A DNA stretch of 64,000 bases from contig NZ_WHVL01000001.1 of NCBI RefSeq assembly GCF_020622355.1, positions 930,001-994,000 on the forward strand, in the 5' to 3' direction. The notes beneath the pieces were generated by a model. It made no database searches. It was not told where the DNA came from and saw only the letters and a program-made list of their open reading frames with translations. The translations under genes and the position numbers were made by a program. The stretch comes from Vreelandella malpeensis. Lineage in GTDB: Bacteria; Pseudomonadota; Gammaproteobacteria; Pseudomonadales; Halomonadaceae. Of this stretch, positions 19,046 to 28,878 are shown piece after piece (the stretch's first letter is position 1; each line of letters starts with the position of its first letter).

Positions 19046-19522
19046 ATGACGACCATGACCAAGATGCTGACGATTCCGGCGACCGCCGTACTGCTCACCG
19101 CCGCGATGGGCAGCGCCCAGGCAGACAGCCTGGCGATGGATCGCCTCGATGAGGTCCTCGGCCACGCCGCCGACTACGGCTTCACCCATTTCGAGGAGAT
19201 CGGCATCAAGAGCCGCAACCGCGCCGAGATCGAGGGCTGGCTCGACGATGAGTGGTTCGCCGACATCGAGTTCTCGCTGGACAACGGCGAAACTCTGCAG
19301 GAGGAGCGCGAGCGGCTGATTTCCGGCGCCTGGGGCATGAGCGAGGAGGACGTCCGACAGGCCTTCGAAGCGGCGCGCCAGGAAGGCATGACCGAGTTCG
19401 AGGAGATCGACATCGACCGCAGTGGCATGATCGACATTGAAGGACGCGACGAGAACGGCCGCGAGCTCGAGATCAGCCTGCGCCAGGGCTCCTTCGAGGT
19501 GACCGAGGTCGACCGCGACTGA
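19046..19522 (+). CDS. Exported PepSY-like protein with two internal repeats
   Basis: 158-aa secreted protein; signal peptide from MTTMTKMLTIPATAVLLTAA to about AQA. Two related segments follow (YGFTHFEEIGIKSRNRAEIE and GMTEFEEIDIDRSGMIDIEG), each with an acidic FEEI core and a following strand, like duplicated half-PepSY units. The protein is strongly acidic. AGGAG lies 6 nt before the ATG at 19046. It is divergent from the PepSY/two-component operon and probably controlled by it. The function is unknown; sensing divalent or trivalent metals or cationic peptides at the envelope is a guess. Confidence 0.75.
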   Translation: MTTMTKMLTIPATAVLLTAAMGSAQADSLAMDRLDEVLGHAADYGFTHFEEIGIKSRNRAEIEGWLDDEWFADIEFSLDNGETLQEERERLISGAWGMSEEDVRQAFEAARQEGMTEFEEIDIDRSGMIDIEGRDENGRELEISLRQGSFEVTEVDRD

Positions 19523-19562
19523 ATGGGCCCTGGCGGTCGGTTCCCCTTGCGAGGGTCGACCT

Positions 19563-20906
19563 TCAGCGGCAGTCCTGACAATTCCCCCGCGCCATGATCG
19601 CCTCGCTGATGCGCTCGACGCCCTGGCGGTATGCCGCCCGACGGTAGGTGATCTTCTCGTCCCGGGCGCGGGACAGCACCCGGCGCGCCTCGCGTTCGAG
19701 CGTCTCATTCAGGCGCCGGTCCACCTCCTCCTCGCTCCAGGCCTGGCCGGCGCGGTTCTGCAGCCACTCGAAGTAGCTGACGATCACGCCACCGGTATTG
19801 GCCAGCACGTCCGGCAGCACGTCGATGCCGCGTTTCTCGAGCGCGGTATCGGCGTCGCTCGTGACCGGGCCGTTGGCGATCTCGAGCAGTATCCCGGCCT
19901 TGACGTCGTCGACGTTGGCATCGGTGATCTGGTTCTCCATGGCGGCGAGTGCGAGCACATCGACCTCGAGGGAGAGCAGCTCAGCGCCCGAGATATTGTC
20001 GCCCTGGCGGCACTTGGAAAGCGCGCCGTGCTTCTGCTTTGCCTTCCTGGCGGCGTCGATATCGAGCCCTGCTTTCTTGTAGATGCCGCCGCTTGAGTCC
20101 GACACCGCCACCACCTTGTAGCCGCGCTCGGCAGCCTGGCGGGCGAAGTGGTAGGCCGCGTTGCCGAACCCCTGTACCGCCACGGTGGTTTCCTCGGGCT
20201 TGCGCTTCTCCTGTTCGGTCCATAGATCGAGCACGGTGAGGGCGCCGTGGCCGGTGGCCTCGACACGGCCTTGCGAGCCGCCCAGCGAAAGCGGCTTGCC
20301 GGTGATCGCCGCTGGCGCCCGGGCGCGCACGATATGCTCGTACTCGTCGACCATCCAACCCATCACCTCGGCATCGGTGTTCATGTCCGGCGCGGGGATA
20401 TCGCGATCCGGCCCCATCACGTCGGCGATGGCGCGAACGTAGCCCCGCGCCAGGCGCTCACGCTCCAGCGACGAAAGCTGCTTGGCGTTGACCTGCACAC
20501 CGCCTTTGCCGCCACCGAAGGGCAATCCCACGACCGCGCACTTCACCGCCATCCAGAAGCTCAGGGTGGTGACCTCGTGCTGATTGACGTCCGGGTGAAA
20601 GCGCACGCCGCCCTTGGCTGGGCCCAGGCTCACATCGTACTGCACGCGCCAGGCGGGAAACGTCTGCAGGCGGCCATCGTCCATGCGTACCGGCACGCTC
20701 ACCTGCAGCGACAGCGCCGGCTGCATGAGGCGCGAGCGCGCGTCCGGATGGACGTCGAGCGCCTCGAACACCTCCTCGAGCCGTGAACGGGCATCGTCAA
20801 AAAGCGCCGCGCCGGTTTGCGGGGAGAGCGCCCGGGCCTCACCATGGGAGCGTCGGGTCACATCCTTCTTGGCGGTTTTCTGTTTCTTGGTCTTCGCATT
20901 GGCCAT
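19563..20906 (-). CDS. gdhA: Glutamate (Glu/Leu/Phe/Val) dehydrogenase
   Basis: Cytosolic enzyme for the reversible oxidative deamination of glutamate to 2-oxoglutarate, 447 aa. Substrate and catalytic motifs are present: GPAKGGVRFHPDVN, GLPFGGGKGGVQV and GPDRDIPAPDMNT, plus the dinucleotide fold VQGFGNAAYHFA ending in VVAVSDSSG. The N-terminus is a Lys-rich leader (MANAKTKKQKTAKKDVTRR). The C-terminus ends in CQDCR, an unusual CxxC pair. I start it at the ATG at 20906; the upstream open frame is a shadow. It converges with the PepSY-like gene and diverges from the DUF1853 gene. Confidence 0.9.
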   Translation of the reverse strand: MANAKTKKQKTAKKDVTRRSHGEARALSPQTGAALFDDARSRLEEVFEALDVHPDARSRLMQPALSLQVSVPVRMDDGRLQTFPAWRVQYDVSLGPAKGGVRFHPDVNQHEVTTLSFWMAVKCAVVGLPFGGGKGGVQVNAKQLSSLERERLARGYVRAIADVMGPDRDIPAPDMNTDAEVMGWMVDEYEHIVRARAPAAITGKPLSLGGSQGRVEATGHGALTVLDLWTEQEKRKPEETTVAVQGFGNAAYHFARQAAERGYKVVAVSDSSGGIYKKAGLDIDAARKAKQKHGALSKCRQGDNISGAELLSLEVDVLALAAMENQITDANVDDVKAGILLEIANGPVTSDADTALEKRGIDVLPDVLANTGGVIVSYFEWLQNRAGQAWSEEEVDRRLNETLEREARRVLSRARDEKITYRRAAYRQGVERISEAIMARGNCQDCR

Positions 20907-21016
20907 GAACACACTCCGTTGTATCGATGGGATCGTTGCCGCGAGGGGGCCTTGAAAGCGTAGCAGTCCGCGCTTGTTTCGCCCTCGTCTGATACAAGCA
21001 GCCTTAGGATGATGCC

Positions 21017-21991
21017 ATGCGCACTGACGCCGTCGCTGAACCGCCTGCCGCGCCGCCCGAGACGGCCATCGAGCACGACCTGGCGTGGCTGCTGGACGCC
21101 CCGGACATCGTCGCCTTCGACGACTACGAGGGCCGGCCGAGCCGCGCGGAGCTCGGGCTTGCACCAACGCCGCCGGGCTGGAACGAGCGGCGTGCGAAGG
21201 CCGCCCGCACGCTGGCCGGCAAGCTCCCGACGCGCATGGGCCACTACCACGAGGCGCTGTGGCGGATCTTGCTGGACAACGCCCCGGCCACCCGACTGCT
21301 GGCGCACAACGTCGCGATACGCGAGCAACGGCGAACGCTGGGCGAGCTGGACCTGCTCTACCGCACCCTGGCCGACCCCGCCCCGATCCACCTGGAAGTG
21401 GCGATCAAGTTCTACCTGGGCTTGCCCGAGGGGCCCGGCGCGCTCGAAAGCCAGGACCGCTGGATCGGCCCCGGCGGGCTCGACAGCCTGGCGCGCAAGT
21501 GCGCCCACCTGGCAGCCCATCAACTGCCGCTTTCCGCCACGCCACTTGCCCGCGACACGTTGCAGCGCTTGCTGGCGCCGCGCGACGGCGCGGGCGACGA
21601 GGGGCTCGATGGGCTGACCCGGCGTCTGGCGATGCCCGGCGTGCTCTTCTATCCCTTTCACGCCTCGCTCCCCCCTCCCATACAGGCCAGTACTCATCAC
21701 GAGCGAGGGCTCTGGTGCTACGCAAGCGACTGGGAAACCGTGCTGAAAGAGCGCATGCCGGCGCGCGTGGCGTGGCTGAAGAAGCCGTTCTGGCTTGCGC
21801 CGCCCAGTGACGACGCGTTCCTCGCGTCATCGAGCCTGCTGCCGGCGCTGACTGAGGCACTTGAACGATTCGGCCCCCAGCAAGTGATGCTGAGGGCCGA
21901 AGGAGAAGGGGGCGGTGAGGAGCGGGTGTTCATCGTGCCCGACGACTGGCCGCGCCAGATACCGCTGCCGCTTCCCGCCGCTAGACGATGA
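21017..21991 (+). CDS. DUF1853 family protein (PD-(D/E)XK-like fold)
   Basis: 324-aa protein of an uncharacterised family. The central part [20 protein letters not shown] followed by AIKFYL has the spacing D...ExK of PD-(D/E)XK nuclease-like enzymes, a resemblance I infer rather than know to be catalytic. Other family-like parts are the N-terminal [12 protein letters not shown] and the C-terminal [13 protein letters not shown]. There is no signal peptide. The gene is divergent from gdhA and its last 11 bp overlap the convergent proB gene. Confidence 0.72.
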   Translation: MRTDAVAEPPAAPPETAIEHDLAWLLDAPDIVAFDDYEGRPSRAELGLAPTPPGWNERRAKAARTLAGKLPTRMGHYHEALWRILLDNAPATRLLAHNVAIREQRRTLGELDLLYRTLADPAPIHLEVAIKFYLGLPEGPGALESQDRWIGPGGLDSLARKCAHLAAHQLPLSATPLARDTLQRLLAPRDGAGDEGLDGLTRRLAMPGVLFYPFHASLPPPIQASTHHERGLWCYASDWETVLKERMPARVAWLKKPFWLAPPSDDAFLASSSLLPALTEALERFGPQQVMLRAEGEGGGEERVFIVPDDWPRQIPLPLPAARR

Positions 21992-23120
21992 CCAGATTGT
22001 CGCGGTGGATCAGCTCCGGGGCCTCGACGAAGCCGAGGATCGCCTCGATCTGGTGGCTGGGCTTGCCGGCAAGCCGGCGTGCCTCTTCGGCGCCATAGTT
22101 GCAAAGCCCTTTGGCGATGCGCCCGCCCTGCTCGTCGATGCACAGCACCATGTCGCCACGCTTGAAGCTGCCCTCTACCTGGCGAACGCCGACCGGCAGC
22201 AGGCTCGAACCCTTTTCGCGCAGCACGTTGACCGCGCCGGCATCGAGGGTGAGCGTGCCGCGCACCTGGAGCTGGCCGGCGAGCCAGCGCTTGCGCGCGG
22301 CGATCGGCGCCTGGTGGGGCCTGAGCAGCGTGCCCAGCATCTCGCCCGCCATGAGGCGAGTGATCACCCCGGGCTGTCGGCCGCTGGCGATCACGGTGAC
22401 CGCGCCGGAGCGCGCGGCAAGCGTGGCGGCCCGCACCTTGGTGCTCATGCCGCCACGCCCGAGCGCCCCGCCGCCGCCCGCCACGGCGGCAAGCGCCGGG
22501 TCGTCGGCCTGGCCCTCGGCGATCAGGCTGGCCTTCGGGTTGTCACGCGGGTCGGCGTCGAACAGCCCCTCCTGGTCGGTCAACAGTACCAGCGCATCGG
22601 CCTCGAGAAGATTGGCCACCAGCGCCCCGAGGGTGTCGTTGTCGCCGAAGCGGATCTCGTCGGTAACCACGGTGTCGTTCTCGTTGATCACCGGCACCAC
22701 GCGCAGCTCGACCAGCGTGCGCAGCGCCGAAAGCGCGTTGAGATAGCGCTTGCGGTTGGAAAGATCGTCATGGGTCAGCAGGATCTGGGCGGTCAGCATG
22801 TCGTGGCGGGCGAAGTGCTGCTCGTAGCACTGGGTCAGCCCGTTCTGGCCTACGGCGGCGGCGGCCTGGAGCTCGTGCACCGCGCTGGGTCGGGCCTGCC
22901 AGCCCAGACGCACCATGCCCGCGGCCACTGCCCCGGAGGAGACCAGCACCACTTCCACGCCGCGCCGATGCAGCTCGGCGACCTGGTCCACCCAGCCGCC
23001 GATGGCGGCTTCGTCGAGCCCCTGCCCGTCGTTGGTCAGAAGCGCACTGCCGATCTTGATCACCACGCGCCGCGCGCCGCTCAGCGCCTCGCGGCCCGGC
23101 AACTGCTCACGATGTTCCAT
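21981..23120 (-). CDS. proB: Glutamate 5-kinase ProB
   Basis: First enzyme of proline synthesis; phosphorylates glutamate to gamma-glutamyl phosphate. 379 aa from the ATG at 23120, which has AGGAG about 10 nt upstream; a further in-frame ATG at 23162 has none. An amino-acid-kinase domain ([43 protein letters not shown]) is followed by a C-terminal PUA domain from about residue 280. It lies downstream of obgE on the same strand, the standard order in gammaproteobacteria. Proline matters as an osmolyte in halophiles. Confidence 0.95.
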   Translation of the reverse strand: MEHREQLPGREALSGARRVVIKIGSALLTNDGQGLDEAAIGGWVDQVAELHRRGVEVVLVSSGAVAAGMVRLGWQARPSAVHELQAAAAVGQNGLTQCYEQHFARHDMLTAQILLTHDDLSNRKRYLNALSALRTLVELRVVPVINENDTVVTDEIRFGDNDTLGALVANLLEADALVLLTDQEGLFDADPRDNPKASLIAEGQADDPALAAVAGGGGALGRGGMSTKVRAATLAARSGAVTVIASGRQPGVITRLMAGEMLGTLLRPHQAPIAARKRWLAGQLQVRGTLTLDAGAVNVLREKGSSLLPVGVRQVEGSFKRGDMVLCIDEQGGRIAKGLCNYGAEEARRLAGKPSHQIEAILGFVEAPELIHRDNLVIV

Positions 23121-23186
23121 CCCGCCCGTCTCCTGCCCCGGTTCTGCCGTCGCTCGTCCCATGCTGCCCCGCGCCCAGGCCGAGGC

Positions 23187-24479
<1,293 letters not shown>

Positions 24480-24501
24480 TCATCGTAGAAGCGCTACGCG
24501 C

Positions 24502-24759
24502 TTACTCGGAAACGATGCTCACGAACTTGCGGTTGTTCGGACCTTTGGTCTCGAACTGGACCTTGCCGTCGCTGAGGGCGAACAGCGTGTGGTCACGACC
24601 GATGCCGACGCCGGTGCCCGCGTGAAAGCGTGTGCCGCGCTGACGCACGATGATGTTACCCGCGGTCGCCGCCTGGCCACCGAAGAGTTTTACACCCAGG
24701 CGCTTGGATTCGGAATCGCGACCGTTACGCGTGGAGCCGGCTGCCTTTTTATGTGCCAT
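24502..24759 (-). CDS. rpmA: 50S ribosomal protein L27
   Basis: Ribosomal protein bL27, 85 aa, standard length. It begins [20 protein letters not shown] and carries [20 protein letters not shown] and [13 protein letters not shown]. The N-terminal AHKKAAGST reaches the peptidyl transferase centre and there is no Firmicute-type cleaved extension. It follows rplU by 33 bp and is cotranscribed with it. Confidence 0.97.
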   Translation of the reverse strand: MAHKKAAGSTRNGRDSESKRLGVKLFGGQAATAGNIIVRQRGTRFHAGTGVGIGRDHTLFALSDGKVQFETKGPNNRKFVSIVSE

Positions 24760-24792
24760 CGAAATAGCCTCCTGATCGAGGGAAAGATCCGT

Positions 24793-25104
24793 TTAAACGG
24801 AAATTCCGGTGATTTTGACTTCAGTGAACCACTGACGGTGGCCCTGACGCTTCATGTGGTGCTTGCGGCGACGGAACTTGATGATAGTGACCTTCTCGCC
24901 ACGGCCGTGGGAAACGACCTCGGCGGACACCTTGGCACCGCTGATCATCGGCGCGCCGATGTTGAAGTCGTCACCGTCGGCGACCATCAGCACTTCTTCG
25001 AAATCGATGCTTTCGCCGGTGGCGACTTCGATTTTCTCGAGCTTGAGGGTCTGGCCTTCCTGAACGCGGTACTGCTTGCCACCGCTTTTGATAATTGCGT
25101 ACAT
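24793..25104 (-). CDS. rplU: 50S ribosomal protein L21
   Basis: Ribosomal protein bL21, 103 aa. It begins [20 protein letters not shown] and ends with the family pattern [20 protein letters not shown]. The ATG at 25104 is used; the open frame extending upstream covers the promoter and leader. First gene of rplU-rpmA. Confidence 0.97.
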   Translation of the reverse strand: MYAIIKSGGKQYRVQEGQTLKLEKIEVATGESIDFEEVLMVADGDDFNIGAPMISGAKVSAEVVSHGRGEKVTIIKFRRRKHHMKRQGHRQWFTEVKITGISV

Positions 25105-25248
25105 GTCGCTCTCCGGACTTGTCGGTAATGCCGGCCCTGCGCCGGCGCTCGTCGAATCCACGCCCGAAGGCGCTTGGCTCTTGAACCTGCTGCGAGTGGC
25201 GCCCCTTTTGGCAGCCATCTGACAGGGAGCATGACGAGTGGGTCGCGG

Positions 25249-25277
25249 ATTATAGCGGCATTCACCACTTACCACAA
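25249..25277 (-). promoter_or_regulatory. Sigma-70 promoter for rplU-rpmA
   Basis: On the minus strand TTGTGG and TATAAT are separated by exactly 17 bp. The -10 element is a perfect consensus. The expected start site is near 25242, giving a leader of about 138 nt before rplU, long enough for control by ribosomal protein L21 or another factor. Confidence 0.75.
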
Positions 25278-25339
25278 GGCCCCTGGGGCCTGTCAATCAC
25301 CGGGACGACGGCCGGGGATCGGGCGCGGCGGCGTTCGCC

Positions 25340-25368
25340 TTGACGCCTTACAGGCGTCCCCATAGCAT
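25340..25368 (+). promoter_or_regulatory. Sigma-70 promoter for ispB
   Basis: TTGACG (5 of 6 matches) is followed after 17 bp by TAGCAT (4 of 6), about 58 bp before the ispB start. Together with the rplU promoter it fills the 321-bp divergent gap, in which I see no further gene. Confidence 0.55.
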
Positions 25369-25425
25369 AATCCCCACCAAGGCTTGCACGCGCCGCCTTC
25401 TCACCTGCCGCGATGACCCGATTTC

Positions 25426-26430
25426 ATGACCAACGCCTCGCCTACTACAACGCCTGCCAGCCCGACGCCTTCACCGCTGCACGCCGTGGTGGCGAGCGAC
25501 TTCGAGGCCGTGAACCGCACCATCGTCAGGCAGTTGAACTCCAGGGTGCCGCTGGTCGAGACCATCGGTCAGTACATCATCGAAAGCGGCGGCAAGCGCA
25601 TGCGCCCGCTGCTGGTGCTGCTGGCCGCCCGGGCACTGGGTTACGAGGGCGACAAGCACATTCAGCTTGCCACCCTGATCGAGTTCATGCACACCTCGAC
25701 ACTCTTGCACGACGACGTGGTGGACGACTCGCACCTGCGCCGCGGCAAGAAGACCGCCAACGACGCCTGGGGCAACGCCCCCTCGGTGCTGGTCGGCGAT
25801 TTTCTCTACTCGCGCTCGTTCCAGATGATGGTCGACGTCGGCTCGATGCGCATCATGGCGATCCTGTCGAGCGCGACCTGCATCATCGCCGAAGGCGAGG
25901 TGCTCCAGCTCACCAATATCGGCAACCCGAGCCTGTCTGAAGAGGCCTACTTCGAGACCATCCAGGGCAAGACCGCGATGCTGTTCGAGGCCGCCTCCCA
26001 GTGCGGCGCGGTGCTGGCGGACGCCACCCCGGAGCAGGAGCAGGCACTCAAGCACTACGGGCGCTACCTGGGGCTCGCCTTCCAGCTCATCGACGACCTG
26101 CTCGACTACCAGGGCGACTCTGATGCGATGGGCAAGAACGTCGGCGACGATCTCGCCGAAGGCAAGCCGACACTGCCCTTGATCCACGCTATGGAGCGCG
26201 GAACGCCGGAGGAAGCCAAGCTGATTCGCCAGGCGATCCGCCAGGGCGGGCTCGACCAGCTCGACGAGGTGCTCACCATCGTTCACCGCACGGGAGCGCT
26301 CGACTACACCCGTGCCCGCGCCGAGAAGATGGTAGAGAAGGCGCTGGCGGAGCTCGAGACGCTGCCGCCAAGCCCTTACCGCGATAGCATGGCAGATCTG
26401 GTGCGCATGGCGATCGCACGCCAGTCGTGA
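25426..26430 (+). CDS. ispB: Octaprenyl diphosphate synthase IspB
   Basis: Trans-polyprenyl diphosphate synthase that makes the ubiquinone side chain from IPP and an allylic primer, 334 aa. Both Asp-rich motifs are intact: LLHDDVVDDSHLRRG and QLIDDLLDYQGD. GGKRMRP binds pyrophosphate. Chain length (C40 or C45) cannot be read by eye. The first ~18 residues are Pro/Thr/Ser-rich and probably disordered; there is no clear Shine-Dalgarno before the ATG. Its position divergent from rplU is conserved in gammaproteobacteria. Confidence 0.94.
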   Translation: MTNASPTTTPASPTPSPLHAVVASDFEAVNRTIVRQLNSRVPLVETIGQYIIESGGKRMRPLLVLLAARALGYEGDKHIQLATLIEFMHTSTLLHDDVVDDSHLRRGKKTANDAWGNAPSVLVGDFLYSRSFQMMVDVGSMRIMAILSSATCIIAEGEVLQLTNIGNPSLSEEAYFETIQGKTAMLFEAASQCGAVLADATPEQEQALKHYGRYLGLAFQLIDDLLDYQGDSDAMGKNVGDDLAEGKPTLPLIHAMERGTPEEAKLIRQAIRQGGLDQLDEVLTIVHRTGALDYTRARAEKMVEKALAELETLPPSPYRDSMADLVRMAIARQS

Positions 26431-26466
26431 AAGCGGCGAGCCGGCAAAGAATTTATGCGTCGACGC

Positions 26467-26495
26467 TTGAAATTTTCCAGCTATCGGCGTAGTAT
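26467..26495 (+). promoter_or_regulatory. Sigma-70 promoter for tRNA-Pro
   Basis: TTGAAA and TAGTAT are 17 bp apart, and the tRNA begins 21 bp after the -10 element. Good agreement with a stable-RNA promoter, though no clear GC-rich discriminator is visible. Confidence 0.6.
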
Positions 26496-26515
26496 CCATC
26501 TCCGTTATCGAGCGC

Positions 26516-26592
26516 CGGAATATAGCTCAGCTTGGTAGAGCGCTGCCTTCGGGAGGCAGAGGTCGTAGGTTCGAATCCTGCTATTCCGACCA
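26516..26592 (+). tRNA. tRNA-Pro (anticodon CGG)
   Basis: A complete 77-nt cloverleaf with encoded CCA. The acceptor strands CGGAATA and TATTCCG pair fully. The anticodon arm is CTGCC-TTCGGGA-GGCAG with anticodon CGG, which reads CCG proline codons. The T arm is GCAGG/CCTGC-like with loop TTCGAAT. CCG is an expected frequent codon in this GC-rich genome. Confidence 0.96.
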
Positions 26593-26609
26593 GAAATTGC
26601 ATCAAAAAA

Positions 26610-26639
26610 GGCCCCATCATCATCGATGGGGCCTTTTTT
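26610..26639 (+). terminator. Intrinsic terminator after tRNA-Pro
   Basis: GGCCCCATC (26610-26618) pairs with GATGGGGCC (26625-26633) around a 6-nt loop and is followed by TTTTTT. An A-run precedes it, so it may also terminate transcripts coming from the GntR gene side. Confidence 0.93.
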
Positions 26640-26663
26640 CGTTGCGCGGCTTCATGCGCCTCT

Positions 26664-27326
26664 TCACGCCATCTCAAGGGTTCGAACCGACGCCACCAGG
26701 TCGTTGAATCGCTCGCCCTGCACCAGCACGTGATCACGCAAAAGCGCTTCGGCGCGGGGGCCGTCGCCGGCTTCAATCGCGGCGACGATCGCTTCGTGCT
26801 CGGCCAGCGAGTTCTCGACGCGCATTCTTGCCTGCAGCTGCATGCGCCGGTAGGGCTGCAGCAGCGCGTGCAGCCGGGCGGCCTCCTGGGCGAGGAACGG
26901 GTTGTGACTGGCGGCGTAGATACAGTGATGAAAGACGCTGTTCTCGTAGTAGTAGCCGTTGATGTCGCGCTGCTCGGCCTTCGCGCGGCAGGCGTACAGC
27001 GCCTGGTGCAAGGCCGCGAGCTCCTCATCGCTTATGCGCCGGGCCGCCAGGCGACCGCACAGCCCCTCGAGCTCGGCCATCACCTCGAAGCGCTCGACCA
27101 GCTGCGTGACGCCCAGCCGAGTGACGAAAGTGCCGCGTTTGGGTACCACCTGCACCATGCCGGACACGGCGAGCTGCTGGATTGCCTCGCGGATCGGCGT
27201 GCGCGAGCAGGCGTACTCGAGCGCCAGCGCGTCCGGGTCGAGCCGCTCGCCCGGGGTGAAGCGCCCGGCGACGATCGCATCCTCGAGCAGGTCGCGCAGC
27301 CGCTGCGCCTGGGACACCTTCGCCAT
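26664..27326 (-). CDS. GntR-family (FCD subfamily) regulator of malonate genes
   Basis: DNA-binding regulator of 220 aa: winged helix at residues ~1-70 (GERLDPDALALEYACSRTPIREAIQQL) and an FCD helical effector domain with probable metal-binding residues (ENSVFHHCIYAASHNPF, Asp/His positions later). It is divergent from the malonyl-CoA decarboxylase/synthetase/transporter genes, so the likely role is a malonate-responsive repressor like MatR or MdcY. This is inferred from position; the palindrome at 27373-27386 is the best operator candidate. Confidence 0.85.
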   Translation of the reverse strand: MAKVSQAQRLRDLLEDAIVAGRFTPGERLDPDALALEYACSRTPIREAIQQLAVSGMVQVVPKRGTFVTRLGVTQLVERFEVMAELEGLCGRLAARRISDEELAALHQALYACRAKAEQRDINGYYYENSVFHHCIYAASHNPFLAQEAARLHALLQPYRRMQLQARMRVENSLAEHEAIVAAIEAGDGPRAEALLRDHVLVQGERFNDLVASVRTLEMA

Positions 27327-27372
27327 ATGTCTACCCCCGTCTGTCTTGACGCATAAATTCGTTGCCTGTATC

Positions 27373-27386
27373 TGTTATATACAACA
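27373..27386. promoter_or_regulatory. Candidate GntR operator before the malonate operon
   Basis: TGTTATATACAACA is a 14-bp palindrome with one mismatched pair, fitting the GT...AC core of FadR/FCD-type GntR operators. It is in the divergent control region between the regulator and malonyl-CoA decarboxylase. Confidence 0.5.
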
Positions 27387-27403
27387 TGACGCGCTGTTCA
27401 ATA

Positions 27404-27430
27404 TTTATCATGCCGAACGATAATGATAAA
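27404..27430. promoter_or_regulatory. Second inverted repeat before the malonate operon
   Basis: TTTATCAT (27404-27411) and ATGATAAA (27423-27430) form a perfect 8-bp inverted repeat with an 11-bp spacer, 50 bp before the first gene. It could be a second regulator site or a feature of the promoter or leader. Confidence 0.4.
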
Positions 27431-27480
27431 CCGTCGGCACGGTAGAAGGCAGACCGCCCATTCGACGAACCAGAAGGCCA

Positions 27481-28836
27481 ATGCGCATGCACATGAACAT
27501 GACGTTTCTTCAGGGGCTGCTCACCAATATTTCAACGCGCACCCGCCAGCTCAGCGATGCGCTGGGCGCCGACAAGGGTAGCGAACACCACCTCACCGCG
27601 CTGACCGAGGCCTGCCAGGCCCTGATGGGCCGCACCGGCGAAGCGTCGCAGATCATGCTCGCCCAAAAGGCGCTGGCACACTACCGGGCGCTGAACGACG
27701 AGGAGCGGCTGGCCTTCTTCCAGCTCCTGGCCAACGACTACGCCGCCGAGCCCGCCGACATCCACAGCGCCTACGCGGTGTATCGCGAGCGCGAGGACAA
27801 TGCCGCCCTCGAAACACTCTTCAATGCCTGCGAGCCGCGCCGCCAGACGCTCCTGCGCCGCTTGAACCTCTGCCCCGGAGGTACCTTCGACCTGGTCAAC
27901 ATGCGCGCCGACCTGCTCAAGTGCCTGCGCGAGGCGCCGGAACTTTCCGCGCTGGACAGCGACTTCGCGCACCTTTTCAGCTCCTGGTTCAACCGCGGCT
28001 TTCTGATGCTCGAAAGCATCGACTGGAACACCCCGGCGGCGGTGCTCGAAAAGCTCATCCGCTACGAGGCGGTGCACGAGATCGGCGACTGGCGCGACCT
28101 GCGCCGCCGCCTCGATCCGGAAGATCGGCGCTGCTACGCCTTCTTCCACCCGGCGACCGGCGACGAGCCGCTGATCTTCGTCGAAGTGGCGCTGTGCGAC
28201 GGCATTCCCGGCAACGTTCAGCGCATTCTCGAGCACGGCGAGGAGCTGCCGCTGGAGGACGCCGACACCGCGGTGTTCTACAGCATCAGCAACTGTCAGG
28301 CCGGGCTCAAGGGCGTATCGTTCGGCAACTTCTTGATCAAGCAGGTGGTCCAGGAGTTGAGCCGCGAACTTCCCCAGATCAAGAACTTCGTCACGCTCTC
28401 GCCGGTGCCGGGCTTCGCCGACTGGCTCGAGGGCGCGCGCGAAAAGGCGACGCTGTCCGAGGAACTCACCATCTACCTCGACACCCATGAAAGCGAGACG
28501 CTCTCCTCCGCCGCTCACAAGGAGTTCATGCGCCTGGCGGCCCACTACCTGGTGGACGTCAAGCACAAGAGCGGTCAACCCTTGAACCCGGTGGCGCGCT
28601 TTCACCTGGGCAACGGCGCGAGCCTGCACCGCCTGAACTGGCAGGGTGATACCTCGGCCAAGGGGTTCAAGCAGTCCCACGCCCTGATGGTGAATTATCT
28701 CTACCAGCTCAACCGAATCGAGCAGAACCACGAAGCCTACAGCGTGAACCACACGGTGGTCTGCGCCAGCGACATTCGCCGCCAGGCCCATCAGGCCAGC
28801 CAGTACGTCGAGGCGAAAGCGCCGGCCAAGGCGTGA
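27481..28836 (+). CDS. matA: Malonyl-CoA decarboxylase
   Basis: Converts malonyl-CoA to acetyl-CoA and CO2, 451 aa. The family pattern is clear: an N-terminal helical domain, then a GNAT-like catalytic domain with IRYEAVHEIGDWRDLRRRLD, CYAFFHPATGDEPLIFVEVA, FYSISNCQAGLKGVSFGNFL, TLSPVPGFADWL, and near the end FHLGNGASLHRLNW plus the conserved catalytic Ser/His region. With the synthetase it completes malonate -> malonyl-CoA -> acetyl-CoA. A downstream Met (MNM) is possible as start. Confidence 0.93.
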   Translation: MRMHMNMTFLQGLLTNISTRTRQLSDALGADKGSEHHLTALTEACQALMGRTGEASQIMLAQKALAHYRALNDEERLAFFQLLANDYAAEPADIHSAYAVYREREDNAALETLFNACEPRRQTLLRRLNLCPGGTFDLVNMRADLLKCLREAPELSALDSDFAHLFSSWFNRGFLMLESIDWNTPAAVLEKLIRYEAVHEIGDWRDLRRRLDPEDRRCYAFFHPATGDEPLIFVEVALCDGIPGNVQRILEHGEELPLEDADTAVFYSISNCQAGLKGVSFGNFLIKQVVQELSRELPQIKNFVTLSPVPGFADWLEGAREKATLSEELTIYLDTHESETLSSAAHKEFMRLAAHYLVDVKHKSGQPLNPVARFHLGNGASLHRLNWQGDTSAKGFKQSHALMVNYLYQLNRIEQNHEAYSVNHTVVCASDIRRQAHQASQYVEAKAPAKA

Positions 28837-28878
28837 CGACCCCCTGATAGCGCCTGCCGCAATAAAAAGGAGTCTCTC

